Source: JALYXV01 sp963791545 (lineage in GTDB: Bacteria > Actinomycetota > Acidimicrobiia > Acidimicrobiales > Palsa-688). Taken from it: a stretch of 64,000 nt of DNA. The number at the start of each line of letters is the position of its first letter. The stretch's first letter is position 1. The position numbers were made by a program, and so were the translations under genes. The notes below the pieces were generated by a model that was given only the letters and a program-made list of their open reading frames with translations, ran no database searches and had not been told where the DNA came from. The stretch covers positions 310,001 to 374,000 of the forward strand of contig CAWBSR010000015.1 in the NCBI GenBank assembly GCA_963791545.1, in the 5' to 3' direction. Positions 15,419 through 23,844 of this stretch are shown here, piece by piece.

Positions 15419-16261
15419 ATGGCGGACCAAACCCAACCGACAACGACTCCCGATTCCGGCAACGGCATCGACGACTCCATTCCCTCCGACGCCATGTCGG
15501 GATTCGACGACACGAGCGGGCCGCCGGCACCGGAGCCGGTCCCGACGTTCAGTGATCGCACCTGGCCCAGTGCCGAGCAGGTGGTGACCGCGATGCAGGC
15601 GTTTCTCGGCTGTGGCGAGCAACCGGCCCACAGCAATTGCAATGCCATCACCGCCTGGTACGGAGTGGGGTGTGTCCCCTGGTGTGCCGAGGCGGTGAGC
15701 AAGGCGTTCTTCGACGCCGGCTTCCACGATATTGACGGGACCTGGGAGATGCCCGGCATATCCCCTACGACAAAGCACGGCTTCGCGTGGGTTCCCGCCA
15801 TACGGGCGGCTTTTCAGGCCGCGGGACGCTTCGACAACCATCCGCAGGTGGGCGACATCGTTATCGTCGGCGATGCCGTGCACACCGGCCTGGTGGAATC
15901 CGTCGCCACCAATGGTGTCGTCCACACCATCGAAGGCAACTTCTCGGACAACTGCTTGAGGAACCAGCGAACCACGAGCATCACCGGGTTTTGTCACCCG
16001 CCGTACTCCTCATCCCAGCCCCGCACGTCGCCCGCCATCCCGGTTCTCGCCCATGACCTCCGGATGGGCGACACCGGCCCCGATGTCCAGGTCTTCCAGC
16101 GGCGGATGGCTGAGCGGGGATGGGCGATCACCGTGGACGGCCAGTTCGGCTCGCAGACCGAAAAGGTCGTGCGTCAGTTCCAGACCGACAAGGGGCTCCC
16201 CGTTGATGGTGTGGTCGGCCAGGTCACGTGGCGGGCCGCCTGGACGGCGCCGGTGACCTGA
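15419..16261 (+). CDS. CHAP amidase/endopeptidase with C-terminal peptidoglycan-binding domain
   Basis: A 280-residue lysin-like protein. An acidic low-complexity N-terminus (residues 1-45) is followed by a CHAP domain with catalytic Cys in VPWCAEAVSKAF and His in GDAVHTGLVES. The C-terminal peptidoglycan-binding domain 1 has LRMGDTGPDVQVFQRRMAE ... VDGVVGQVTW. No signal peptide is seen, so export could be holin-like, non-classical, or by lysis. No Shine-Dalgarno is obvious at the ATG. Could be a phage relic or a host cell-wall hydrolase; no other phage structural gene is nearby. Confidence 0.85.
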   Translation: MADQTQPTTTPDSGNGIDDSIPSDAMSGFDDTSGPPAPEPVPTFSDRTWPSAEQVVTAMQAFLGCGEQPAHSNCNAITAWYGVGCVPWCAEAVSKAFFDAGFHDIDGTWEMPGISPTTKHGFAWVPAIRAAFQAAGRFDNHPQVGDIVIVGDAVHTGLVESVATNGVVHTIEGNFSDNCLRNQRTTSITGFCHPPYSSSQPRTSPAIPVLAHDLRMGDTGPDVQVFQRRMAERGWAITVDGQFGSQTEKVVRQFQTDKGLPVDGVVGQVTWRAAWTAPVT

Positions 16262-16307
16262 GCGGAGGGCGGCCTGGCCGACCTCCGGTGGCGGCCACAC
16301 CGGCCCC

Positions 16308-16341
16308 CAGCCCCGCCTCGTGGGCGCCCGGCGGGGGGCTG
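16308..16341. terminator. GC-rich hairpin between convergent genes
   Basis: CAGCCCCGCC pairs with GGCGGGGGGCTG (two-base bulge) between the CHAP gene and the ANTAR gene. No U-tract, so it is a tentative bidirectional terminator. Confidence 0.35.
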
Positions 16342-16360
16342 CATCTGCTCCCGGCGGCCT

Positions 16361-17110
16361 CTACCCCTTGGGCTCGGTCGCCAACGGGGCCAAGTCGGCT
16401 AAGACCACTTCCGGTACCGAGCGTTCGACGACGCTGGCCGCCAGCCCGCTCAGCTTGAGGTGGTGCTTCCGGGCCGCGGCCCGCAACCGGGCGAACGCCT
16501 CGTCGGTGGTGATGCCTTCCCGCTCCGACAGGATGCCCTTGGCTTGTTCGATGGTCACCCGGCTGTTCAAGGCGTGACGGAACTGGCCGACGGTGGTCCG
16601 AGCGCCTCGCGCGGCACCGTCCTGGAGAATGGCGATCGTGGCCGCGTGGGCCAGTGCCTGAGCGACTGAGACATCGGCGTCCGACAGCGGCCGAGGCTCG
16701 GAAATGAACAGGTTCAGGGTCCCGACGACCTGATCCCGCAACCGCATCGGAAAGGCGTGCACCGAGGGCACCCCCGCCTCCAACGCCACCGGGCCGAACT
16801 GCGGCCACGGATTGGCCTCGGCCAGATCGGCGAAGACCACGGCTTCGCCGCTGCGGTAGCAGTCGAGGCACGGTCCTTCGTCATTTTGGAGCTGGAACAG
16901 TTCCAACAACTGCGCCTGGCCGCTCGACGCGGCGACCACTTGCAGCGCGCCGCGGGGGTCGCCGAGGAGTATCCCCGTCCCGCTGGCGTCCAATATGTGC
17001 ACGCACCGTTCGCTGAGCCGCGTCAGCAGTTCCATCACATCGAAGTCGGCGACGAGGGTGTCGGCCAACTCCACGAATGTCGCCGCCAGAAGCTCTTCTC
17101 GGGTTGCCAC
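16361..17110 (-). CDS. GAF-ANTAR domain response regulator
   Basis: About 249 residues: an N-terminal GAF sensor domain (residues ~10-160; LVADFDVMELLTRLSERCV, HAFPMRLRDQVVGTLNLF) and a C-terminal ANTAR RNA-binding domain (~180-235; NSRVTIEQAKGILSEREGITTDEAFARLR). ANTAR proteins act as transcription antiterminators by binding paired hexaloop hairpins. GTG 17110 has GGAGGGG upstream and matches the usual N-terminus. An alternative ATG at 17185 would give a 4-base overlap with the second GAF-ANTAR gene. Together they look like a coupled regulatory pair. Confidence 0.88.
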   Translation of the reverse strand: MATREELLAATFVELADTLVADFDVMELLTRLSERCVHILDASGTGILLGDPRGALQVVAASSGQAQLLELFQLQNDEGPCLDCYRSGEAVVFADLAEANPWPQFGPVALEAGVPSVHAFPMRLRDQVVGTLNLFISEPRPLSDADVSVAQALAHAATIAILQDGAARGARTTVGQFRHALNSRVTIEQAKGILSEREGITTDEAFARLRAAARKHHLKLSGLAASVVERSVPEVVLADLAPLATEPKG

Positions 17111-17181
17111 CGTCTGACCCCCTCCGTCCGGGCAGGCCGACTTGATCCTATCCGCGGGTCCGGCCCCCAATCGGTCGAATG

Positions 17182-17895
17182 TCATTCGTCGAACCGCAGC
17201 CGTCGGCCGACCACGTCGTCGGCGACGTCACCGATCGAGCGGTCGAGGGCGAAGGCGCGAGCCCGCAGCCGGGCCAAGGCGTCGCCGATACCGATACAGA
17301 GTTGCACCGAGATCATTCCCGACGCTTGGTGAACCCCAGCCCGATAGGCCCCTTCATCGCGCGGGACCGTGGTCGCCAGCTCGTCGGGTAAGCCATTGTG
17401 GCGAGCCAGGATGGCCCGGGTGATGACGTCGGCCATGTCGAAGGCGTCGGCATAGGTGGCGGCGCTCAACCGGCCCGGTCGATCCCGGAACAGGGAGAGC
17501 CCGCCCAGGCGGGCCGCCTCGATCCGCAGCGGGAAGGCGAAGACGGCCCGCATCCCCGCCGCTACTGCCATGGTGGTGAACCCGGCCCAACCCGCCGGCG
17601 GCTCCCGTACCAGGTCGGCGTACAGCACCGGTACACCATCGGCGAAGGCGTCCCGGCCGGGGCCGTGACCGAGGGTGAACTCGAGTTCCTCCAGGCGCGC
17701 GACCACCGGGTCGGAGGCGCCCATCGACGCCTCCCTGTCGTCGCTGCCCATCAGCACGATTCCCGCTCCGCTCACCGTGAGAATCTCCACACAAGCGGTG
17801 CACAGTGTCGCCAACGCGGGCCGGTTGCCATTGCGACCGAGGTGTTCCGCGACCGCCGCCGTGATTCTCGACCAGCGCTCGGAGTCGAGGTTCAT
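17182..17895 (-). CDS. GAF-ANTAR domain protein, second of a tandem pair
   Basis: A 237-residue protein with a GAF-like domain (SGAGIVLMGSDDREASMGAS; FTTMAVAAGMRAVFAFPLRI) and a C-terminal ANTAR-like segment (RAGVHQASGMISVQLCIGIGDALARLRARAF). The ANTAR helix is less canonical than in its neighbour. It is transcribed first, and its stop overlaps a possible ATG of the second GAF-ANTAR gene. A WhiB gene in the same direction ends upstream. The ligand of the GAF domain is unknown. Confidence 0.85.
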   Translation of the reverse strand: MNLDSERWSRITAAVAEHLGRNGNRPALATLCTACVEILTVSGAGIVLMGSDDREASMGASDPVVARLEELEFTLGHGPGRDAFADGVPVLYADLVREPPAGWAGFTTMAVAAGMRAVFAFPLRIEAARLGGLSLFRDRPGRLSAATYADAFDMADVITRAILARHNGLPDELATTVPRDEGAYRAGVHQASGMISVQLCIGIGDALARLRARAFALDRSIGDVADDVVGRRLRFDE

Positions 17896-18009
17896 GTCAC
17901 CACCCGGCCCTTCCGATGGTCACGGGGACGAGTCGCGACCGCCGCCCGGCGGCCTCGCCGCCCATCGCCGGACGGTGCCGTCAGCCACCACGCGGTCGCG
18001 GTGACGACC

Positions 18010-18309
18010 TCACGCGGTTGCCCGCTCTCGGCGGCGGCGAGCCAGCCACGCCTTGCGGACCTTCACCCGCTCCTCCTCGGATGTACCGCCCCAGATCCCC
18101 GCTTCCTGGTTGGTCTCCAAGGCGTACAGGAGGCAGGAGGGCTGGACCGGGCACGTCTGGCACACCAGTTTGGCGGCCTCGATCTGGCCGACCGCATCGC
18201 CGGTGCGCCCGATAGGGAAGAACAGATCGGCCGTGACCGCCTGACAGGCCGCGTGTTTTCTCCAGGCGACGCCAACCGGCCCCCTGGGCAGGCGGGAGAT
18301 CAGGTCCAC
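18010..18309 (-). CDS. WhiB-family iron-sulfur transcriptional regulator
   Basis: A Wbl protein that should bind a 4Fe-4S cluster and partner with the main sigma factor. Cluster ligands are visible: the first Cys in WRKHAACQ, then VCQTCPVQPSC. The turn GIWGGTSEEER and a basic C-terminus (KAWLARRRRERA) complete the family signature. GTG 18309 (VDLISRLPRG) is preferred because it lies close to the usual N-terminus; the frame stays open to 18387. The following 320 bases contain no gene and carry the control region shared with the divergent MFS gene. Confidence 0.9.
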   Translation of the reverse strand: MDLISRLPRGPVGVAWRKHAACQAVTADLFFPIGRTGDAVGQIEAAKLVCQTCPVQPSCLLYALETNQEAGIWGGTSEEERVKVRKAWLARRRRERATA

Positions 18310-18570
18310 CGTGGGCCCCGATGCGACTCCGACCCGCCGGCCGTCGATACGACCACCGTGGCGGGCATCTGACGCGCCGCGACCCACGAAACGGACACCC
18401 GGGTCTTCTTGCCAGCCAGGTACGACACTTCAAATCCCTCCCCATATGCCTGATGCGAAACGCCGGGGTCTGGGGCAGTCGTGACCTGCTGGGCGGGCGG
18501 GCAATTCCAAAGCGGAGGAACTGCCGCGACCGGCAATAAGAAGCGTACTGCGCTCCAGACCATCGGTTCA

Positions 18571-18644
18571 TCCCCGAATCGGGGGATGCCCGGGGGAATG
18601 TTCGATCAACGTCGAACGTTGTCAGTGCTCGATGAAGATCGAAC
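18571..18644. promoter_or_regulatory. Candidate operators upstream of the MFS transporter
   Basis: Within the gene-free 18310-18631 stretch are two perfect dyads: CCCCGA-A-TCGGGG (18572-18584) and GTTCGA-n6-TCGAAC (18600-18617). A third TCGAAC half-site lies at 18639-18644, just inside the coding region. Such dyads next to an efflux gene and its ArsR-type regulator suggest repressor binding sites; this is inference. Confidence 0.45.
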
Positions 18645-20191
18645 AAGCGGAATCCCGTGAATACACCCGCCGCTGGTGGACACTCGGCGTGTTGTGCGTC
18701 AGCCTGGTGATGATCGTGGTGGCCAACGCCTCCCTGAACGTGGCCCTGCCCACCTTGATGAAGGACCTCCACGCCGGGTCGAGCTCGGTCCAGTGGATCG
18801 TCGATGCCTACAGCCTCGTTTTCGCGGGGCTGCTTCTCACCGCGGGCGCGCTGGGCGACCGCTACGGGCGGCGCCTGGCCCTCAACGTCGGCCTGGTCAT
18901 TTTCGGGGCGGCGTCCGGCCTGGCCGCCTTGGCCCAGTCTTCAGGGCAGCTGATCACGGCCCGGGCGGCCATGGGGATTGGGGCGGCGTTCGTCATGCCG
19001 GCCACGTTGTCGGTGCTGGCCCATGTGTTTCCGGCCGCCGAGCGGCCTCGGGCCATCGCCATCTGGACCGGTTTTGCGGGTGTCGGCGCCGGGCTCGGCG
19101 GAGTGACGAGTGGCTGGCTGCTGCAACACTTCTGGTGGGGCTCGATTTTCCTCACCAACGTCGCGGTGGTGGCAGTGGCGCTGGTGGCCGGAGCCTTCTT
19201 CGTCCCGTCTGCGAAGACCGACGACGCCCCCACCCTCGATCCCGTCGGCGCCATCCTTTCCATTGGCGGACTCGGAAGCCTGATCTACGCCATCATCGAG
19301 GCTCCGGTAGCGGGATGGTTGTCCTGGCCGACCATGACCGCCTTCTCGGTGGCCGCGGTGCTCTTGGGGGCGTTCGCTCGCTGGGAGCTGCGTTCCCCCG
19401 AGCCCATGCTGGACCTGCGCTTTTTTCGCAATCCCTCGTTCACCGCCGCCGCCAGCTCCATCACCCTGATCTTCTTCGTGATGTTCGGGATGATCTTCGT
19501 GCTGACCCAGTACCTGCAGACCGTGCTCGGCTACACCCCGCTCCAGGCCGGATTCCGGGTCCTGCCGTGGGCCGTTGTGTACATGGTGGCGGCGCCCCGG
19601 TCGGCCCGGTTGGTGCTGCGCTGGGGCCACCGTCGTGTCGTGAGCACCGGTCTGGCCGTCGTGGCGGGCGGGTTGGCCCTGCTCTCGACCAGCGGTCTTC
19701 ACGCCAACTACGCCTTGCTTGCCCTCTCGCTGGTCGTGACGGCGGCCGGCATGGGCATGGTGACGGCCCCGTCGACCGGGGCCATCGTCACCTCCTTGCC
19801 GCTGCCGAAGGCGGGCGTGGGGTCGGCTGTGAACGACACCACCCGAGAACTCGGCGGCGCCCTCGGCGTGGCCGTGGTCGGCAGCATCCTGGCTTCGCTC
19901 TACCGGGGCGACATCGCGGCGAGGATTGTGGGCCTGCCCGCCTCGGCCGGCGCAGCCACCAAGTCCCTGAGCGGCGCCTTGCAGGCCTCGGCCACGCTGG
20001 CCGGCCCGGCGGGCCGGTCACTGGCGGACGCGGCCCGCCAGTCCTACGTCCACGCCTTTGACCTCACCATCATGGTGACGGCGGTGGTGGCCTTGCTGGC
20101 GTCGGGGCTGGTTTCGTGGCTGCTCCGCCCCGTTGCCCGGCCGGTCACCGCCGGGGCCACCGTCGTCGCCGCCGCTCGAGAGGCGGCATAG
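18632..20191 (+). CDS. DHA2-type MFS drug/proton antiporter
   Basis: A 519-residue major-facilitator protein with about 14 hydrophobic segments. Motif GALGDRYGRR (MFS motif A) and the antiporter motif WTGFAGVGAGLGGVTSGWLL (motif C) place it among exporters of the DHA2/EmrB-like group. It likely extrudes toxic small molecules across the cytoplasmic membrane. The ArsR-like gene 14 bases downstream is probably co-transcribed and may repress the operon through the dyads upstream. The exported compound is not predictable. Confidence 0.9.
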   Translation: MKIEQAESREYTRRWWTLGVLCVSLVMIVVANASLNVALPTLMKDLHAGSSSVQWIVDAYSLVFAGLLLTAGALGDRYGRRLALNVGLVIFGAASGLAALAQSSGQLITARAAMGIGAAFVMPATLSVLAHVFPAAERPRAIAIWTGFAGVGAGLGGVTSGWLLQHFWWGSIFLTNVAVVAVALVAGAFFVPSAKTDDAPTLDPVGAILSIGGLGSLIYAIIEAPVAGWLSWPTMTAFSVAAVLLGAFARWELRSPEPMLDLRFFRNPSFTAAASSITLIFFVMFGMIFVLTQYLQTVLGYTPLQAGFRVLPWAVVYMVAAPRSARLVLRWGHRRVVSTGLAVVAGGLALLSTSGLHANYALLALSLVVTAAGMGMVTAPSTGAIVTSLPLPKAGVGSAVNDTTRELGGALGVAVVGSILASLYRGDIAARIVGLPASAGAATKSLSGALQASATLAGPAGRSLADAARQSYVHAFDLTIMVTAVVALLASGLVSWLLRPVARPVTAGATVVAAAREAA

Positions 20192-20205
20192 TGGAGGCCA
20201 GACCT

Positions 20206-20523
20206 ATGGATCGGGACCTCCACTTTCCGCCCCGCCAGGAGTTGCAGCTGGTGGACGTCTTGCAGGCTTTGTCGGACCCGGTACGGCTGCAGATCGTCGG
20301 CCAGCTGGACCGGGCCGACGGGGCGCTGGCCTGCGTGGAGTTGTTGCTGCCGGTCAGCAAGTCCACCGGTAGCCACCACCTGAAAGTGCTCCGGGAGGCG
20401 GGCGTGGTGCGCTGCCGGGAGGAAGGGACGCGCCGCTACTACGTCTTGCGCCGCGCCGACCTCGATGCCCGTTTTCCGGGCCTGATCGACGCCGTCCTGC
20501 TAGCCGGCACCCCCGCCATCTGA
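20206..20523 (+). CDS. ArsR-family winged-helix regulator
   Basis: A 105-residue HTH protein: LQALSDPVRLQIVGQL, SKSTGSHHLKVLREAGVV (recognition helix region) and EEGTRRYYVLRRADL wing. It lacks the classic ELCVCDL metal site of ArsR/SmtB (the corresponding region reads LACVELLLP), so the sensed ligand is probably not arsenic. ATG 20206 has GGAGG eight bases upstream. Co-transcribed with the MFS exporter. Confidence 0.88.
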   Translation: MDRDLHFPPRQELQLVDVLQALSDPVRLQIVGQLDRADGALACVELLLPVSKSTGSHHLKVLREAGVVRCREEGTRRYYVLRRADLDARFPGLIDAVLLAGTPAI

Positions 20524-20549
20524 GGCCCCGACGGGCGGGCAGCCGGTTC

Positions 20550-21329
20550 CTAACCGGCCGCCGAAGCTCGGTCGGCGTTGGCCACGATGGCGTCGTGGAC
20601 GTACTGGGAGAATCCGGGCGCGATCTCGTCGTAGCCCGCCAAATACCGGGGGTCGGAGACGTACATCTCGGCCAGCCCCCGGTGCATGGGGTAGCCGCAG
20701 TCGTAGAACCAGCGGATCAGGTGCTGGCGGTGTTCCTCGGCCAGCTCCATGGCCACCACGCCCGTCGCCGGTTCCCCGGCCCCGATGGCGGCTGCGAACG
20801 CTGCGATATTTGCATCCGCGGCTGCCTTGATCGTGATCCAGTCGTCCTTGGTGTACGCCGCCGACCGCCGTTGCGACTCCTGCCAGGCGTCGGTATCGCC
20901 CCAGCGCCGCTCTGCCTCCTCGGCATAGGCGTCCAGCCGGTCGGTTCCGAAGATCTCGAACTGCTCCTCGGGTGTCAGTGAGATGCCCATTTTTCGTGCC
21001 TCCATCTCCTTCTCGATAGCGCCGAGCAGCGCCTGGTCGTGGGCCTGGCGCTGGCGCAGCAGCCGGTGCTGGCGCCGCAGGTGGTCGTCGGTCCCGGCGT
21101 CGGGATCGGCCAGCATGTCCGCGATCTCGTCCAGGCCGAAGTCCAGCTCCCGGTAGAACAGGATCTGCTGGAGGCGCCGCAGTTCGCTTCCGGAGTACAA
21201 CCGGTAACCGGCCCGCGAGCGCCCGGCCGGCGTCAGCAGCCCCACGTCGTCATAGTGGCGCAACGTACGTATCGATACATGCGACAGGCGGGCGATCTCA
21301 CCGATGCGGTACTCCTCCACAAGGACCAC
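20550..21329 (-). CDS. MerR-family regulator with TipAS antibiotic-recognition domain
   Basis: A 259-residue protein. Residues 1-70 form the MerR winged helix (RIGEIARLSHVSIRTLRHYDDVGLL), followed by a coiled linker. Residues ~110-255 are a TipAS-type globin-like domain (AYAEEAERRWGDTDAW, YDCGYPMHRGLAEMYVSDPRY) that in the family captures thiopeptides and other cyclic drugs. An alternative GTG lies three codons in (21320). It probably activates its own promoter. No obvious other target is adjacent, although the efflux operon is convergent. Confidence 0.9.
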   Translation of the reverse strand: MVLVEEYRIGEIARLSHVSIRTLRHYDDVGLLTPAGRSRAGYRLYSGSELRRLQQILFYRELDFGLDEIADMLADPDAGTDDHLRRQHRLLRQRQAHDQALLGAIEKEMEARKMGISLTPEEQFEIFGTDRLDAYAEEAERRWGDTDAWQESQRRSAAYTKDDWITIKAAADANIAAFAAAIGAGEPATGVVAMELAEEHRQHLIRWFYDCGYPMHRGLAEMYVSDPRYLAGYDEIAPGFSQYVHDAIVANADRASAAG

Positions 21330-21358
21330 TGTGACGCCTCACGTCGCGTAAGAGTCAA
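21328..21358 (-). promoter_or_regulatory. Candidate MerR/TipA-type promoter
   Basis: Minus strand: -35 TTGACT (21358-21353), then an imperfect GAC...GTC dyad spanning 21333-21356, and CACAGT as a weak -10 at 19-bp spacing. Long spacers with a dyad between the elements are typical of MerR-regulated promoters. Confidence 0.4.
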
Positions 21359-21471
21359 GCACCGAGCACCAGGCTGGGGTCCCGGTGGGCGGCGTGGGTC
21401 AAGGAACAAGCCGGCCGAGCCAACATGGGCCCGTCCTCTCACACCCACCGGGACCGCCTACCGTGCCCGGC

Positions 21472-22248
21472 ATGACCCGATGGGCGGTACTCGTCGCCAC
21501 CGCCCTGATCGCGCTGCTGGTGGGAGGTGCCCTGCTGTTGGGGGGCGAGGCCTGGTGGGCGGCACGGGGCCCGCAGTTGCCGGAGCCGGCCACCGAGGCC
21601 GATGACCTCCCGGCGGGACCGCCTGTGGTTGGTGGGGCCCTGGCCGCGACCGCGGGCCCGGTTGCCGTGGTGGTATGGCTGGGCGATTCCACAGCGGCCG
21701 GCGTCGGCGCGTCGGCCCGCCACGCCACCCTGCCCGAACAGGTGGCCGCCCAAGGGTCACAACCGGTGCGCCTGACGGTCCTGGCCCGATCCGGGGCCCG
21801 GGTGGCCGAGGTCTTGAGAACGCAACTGCCTCAGGTGGGCCGGGTGCAGCCCACCGAGGTCTTCATCAGCGTGGGGGCCAATGACGCCACCCACCTCACG
21901 TCGCGCTCCCGGTTCCGACGGGACTACGGCCGGCTCCTGGCAGGCCTCCCGGCGTCGGTGACCCGGGTGGTGCTCCTCGGCATCCCCGACCTGGGCGGCC
22001 CGCCCCGCCTGCCGCAGCCGCTGCGGGCCCTGGCGGGCCTGCGAGGCCGGCAACTGGCCACCGACCTCCGCAACCTGGCCCGCCGGCGCCACGCCCTCTA
22101 CGTCGACATCGCGGGGGGCACCGGCGCCGCCTTCCGGAGCCAACCGCGGAAGTACTTCGCGTCCGACCGCTACCACCCCAGCGACGCCGGCTACCACCTG
22201 TGGGCAATGGTGGTCGTGGCGGCCACTGCCGCCCCGGCCCCGCCGTGA
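21472..22248 (+). CDS. SGNH/GDSL hydrolase, membrane-anchored or secreted
   Basis: A 258-residue esterase-like protein: N-terminal hydrophobic segment (residues 4-25) acting as anchor or signal, catalytic Ser block WLGDSTAAGVG, Asn block SVGANDATH and the terminal DRYHPSDAGYH Asp/His block. These are the four SGNH conserved blocks. Probably removes acyl groups from an extracytoplasmic substrate. The nearby GH1 gene starts about 60 bases downstream. Confidence 0.87.
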   Translation: MTRWAVLVATALIALLVGGALLLGGEAWWAARGPQLPEPATEADDLPAGPPVVGGALAATAGPVAVVVWLGDSTAAGVGASARHATLPEQVAAQGSQPVRLTVLARSGARVAEVLRTQLPQVGRVQPTEVFISVGANDATHLTSRSRFRRDYGRLLAGLPASVTRVVLLGIPDLGGPPRLPQPLRALAGLRGRQLATDLRNLARRRHALYVDIAGGTGAAFRSQPRKYFASDRYHPSDAGYHLWAMVVVAATAAPAPP

Positions 22249-22311
22249 CCGGTGACGGCAGGGGTGCTTCCGTCGTACGGTGATCGGGTGGTGAGCGACG
22301 AGCCTGAGCCG

Positions 22312-23670
22312 ATGACTGACCTTCCCCCCCTGCCCCGGGACCTGGAGGTTGGGGTGGCAACCGCGTCCTGGCAGATCGAAGGGGCGGTGGGAGAGCGGGG
22401 CCGCAGTATCTGGGACGATTTCGCCGACCAGCCGGGGACGATCGCCGATGGAAGCACCGGCGAACCGGCCTGCGACCACCTCCATCGGCTCGAGGCCGAC
22501 CTCGACCTGCTGGCCTGGCTTGGCGTGGACGCCTACCGGTTCTCAATTTCCTGGCCCCGGGTCATCCCCGACGGCACCGGTCCGATATCGTCGAGCGGCC
22601 TCGATTTCTATGACCGCTTGGTGGACGGCCTGCTGGCCCGAGGAATCGCCCCGGCGGCGACGCTCTATCACTGGGACCTGCCGAGCCCCTTACAGGAGCA
22701 GGGGGGCTGGACCCTCCGGGACACCGCGGCCCGCTTCGCCGATTATGCCGGCGTGGTGGGGCAACGGCTGGCCGACCGGGTATCGAGGTGGGCCACCTTA
22801 AACGAGCCATGGTGCTCCGCCTTTCTGGGACACGGTTCCGGCGTCCATGCCCCGGGATGGCGAGACCCGGAGGCGGCGTTCCGCTCGGCGCACCATTTGT
22901 TGCTCGCCCATGGCTGGGGTCAGGAGCAGTTGCGCCGCCTTGGGGCCCGCAACGTGGGAATCGTCCTGAACCTGAGCCCGGCGTGGGCCGAGGACCCGGC
23001 CTCTGAATACGCGGCCGAGCACGTCGGGGACGTGCAGAATCGCCTCTGGCTCGACTCGTTGGCCGGTCATGGGGTCCCGGCCGGTCTCATCGCCCGCACC
23101 CGAGCGATCACCGACTGGTCATTCGTGGCTGCGGGCGACGAGGCCGCGATCGCGGCGCGGCTGGATTGGTTGGGGGTCAACTACTACACCGTCCTCCGCG
23201 TGGCGGCAGGATCCGACGGCGAGCGCGAGGACCGAGAGGCGGCCGCTTACCCAGGTGGCGGGCCGATCCGTTTCGCTCCCCGCCCGCCCATGACCGAGAT
23301 GGGCTGGGAAGTCGCACCCGGTGGCCTCGTCGAGGTGCTGCAAATGGCGAACCAGGCACTTCCCGGCGTGGACCTCTGGGTCAGCGAAAACGGGGCGGCG
23401 ACGGCCGAGACCGATGAGGGCGCCGCCATTCACGACCCCGATCGGATCGATTATCTCCGCCGCCACCTGGACGCGGTGATGGCGGCGCGATCGGCGGGCG
23501 TTCCCGTCCGCGGGTACTACGTCTGGTCGCTCATGGACAACCTCGAATGGTCATTTGGCTGGACCAAGCGATTCGGTCTCATGCGAGTCGAGGAGGCGCA
23601 TCTCGATCGCCGGCCCAAAGACAGCGCGTGGCAACTGCGGGCCGCCCTGGCCCGGAGAGGTGAGCACTAA
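22312..23670 (+). CDS. GH1 beta-glucosidase
   Basis: Glycoside hydrolase family 1. Motifs: GVATASWQIEGA at the N-terminus, acid/base Glu in TLNEPWC, nucleophile Glu in WVSENGAA, and the C-terminal YYVWSLMDNLEWSFGW aglycone-site region. Length about 452 residues is normal. Start: ATG 22312 fits the family N-terminus; GTG codons at 22252 and 22291 are in frame. Cytoplasmic, hydrolysing beta-glucosides taken up by the adjacent ABC system. LacI-type control of that system makes a beta-glucoside or cello-oligosaccharide regulon likely (inference). Confidence 0.93.
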   Translation: MTDLPPLPRDLEVGVATASWQIEGAVGERGRSIWDDFADQPGTIADGSTGEPACDHLHRLEADLDLLAWLGVDAYRFSISWPRVIPDGTGPISSSGLDFYDRLVDGLLARGIAPAATLYHWDLPSPLQEQGGWTLRDTAARFADYAGVVGQRLADRVSRWATLNEPWCSAFLGHGSGVHAPGWRDPEAAFRSAHHLLLAHGWGQEQLRRLGARNVGIVLNLSPAWAEDPASEYAAEHVGDVQNRLWLDSLAGHGVPAGLIARTRAITDWSFVAAGDEAAIAARLDWLGVNYYTVLRVAAGSDGEREDREAAAYPGGGPIRFAPRPPMTEMGWEVAPGGLVEVLQMANQALPGVDLWVSENGAATAETDEGAAIHDPDRIDYLRRHLDAVMAARSAGVPVRGYYVWSLMDNLEWSFGWTKRFGLMRVEEAHLDRRPKDSAWQLRAALARRGEH

Positions 23671-23711
23671 CCCGCTCGTCGGAGGGCAAAGAGTTTTTCG
23701 GTCCGATCCTA

Positions 23712-23725
23712 TGTTAGCGTTTGCA
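23712..23725. promoter_or_regulatory. LacI-type operator, copy 1
   Basis: TGTTAGCGTTTGCA, within a 21-base stretch that matches the operator at 24940-24953 with its flanks in all but three positions. It lies upstream of the lacI-type gene, so autoregulation is likely. Confidence 0.65.
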
Positions 23726-23844
23726 TGCCTGACGTGGGCAGCTTGGTAAGTGGCCGGTCGGGCGGATTTCCGCGTGGAGGTACTTGGGCAAGGAAGCTCG
23801 CATTTGTCCATGGTGGCGTTTCGGTAAAGCGGGGGGAACCGCGC

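Noticed and set aside
15419..16261. Prophage endolysin as a sign of a prophage region
   Set aside because: No holin, terminase, capsid or tail gene nearby; a host cell-wall hydrolase is equally likely.
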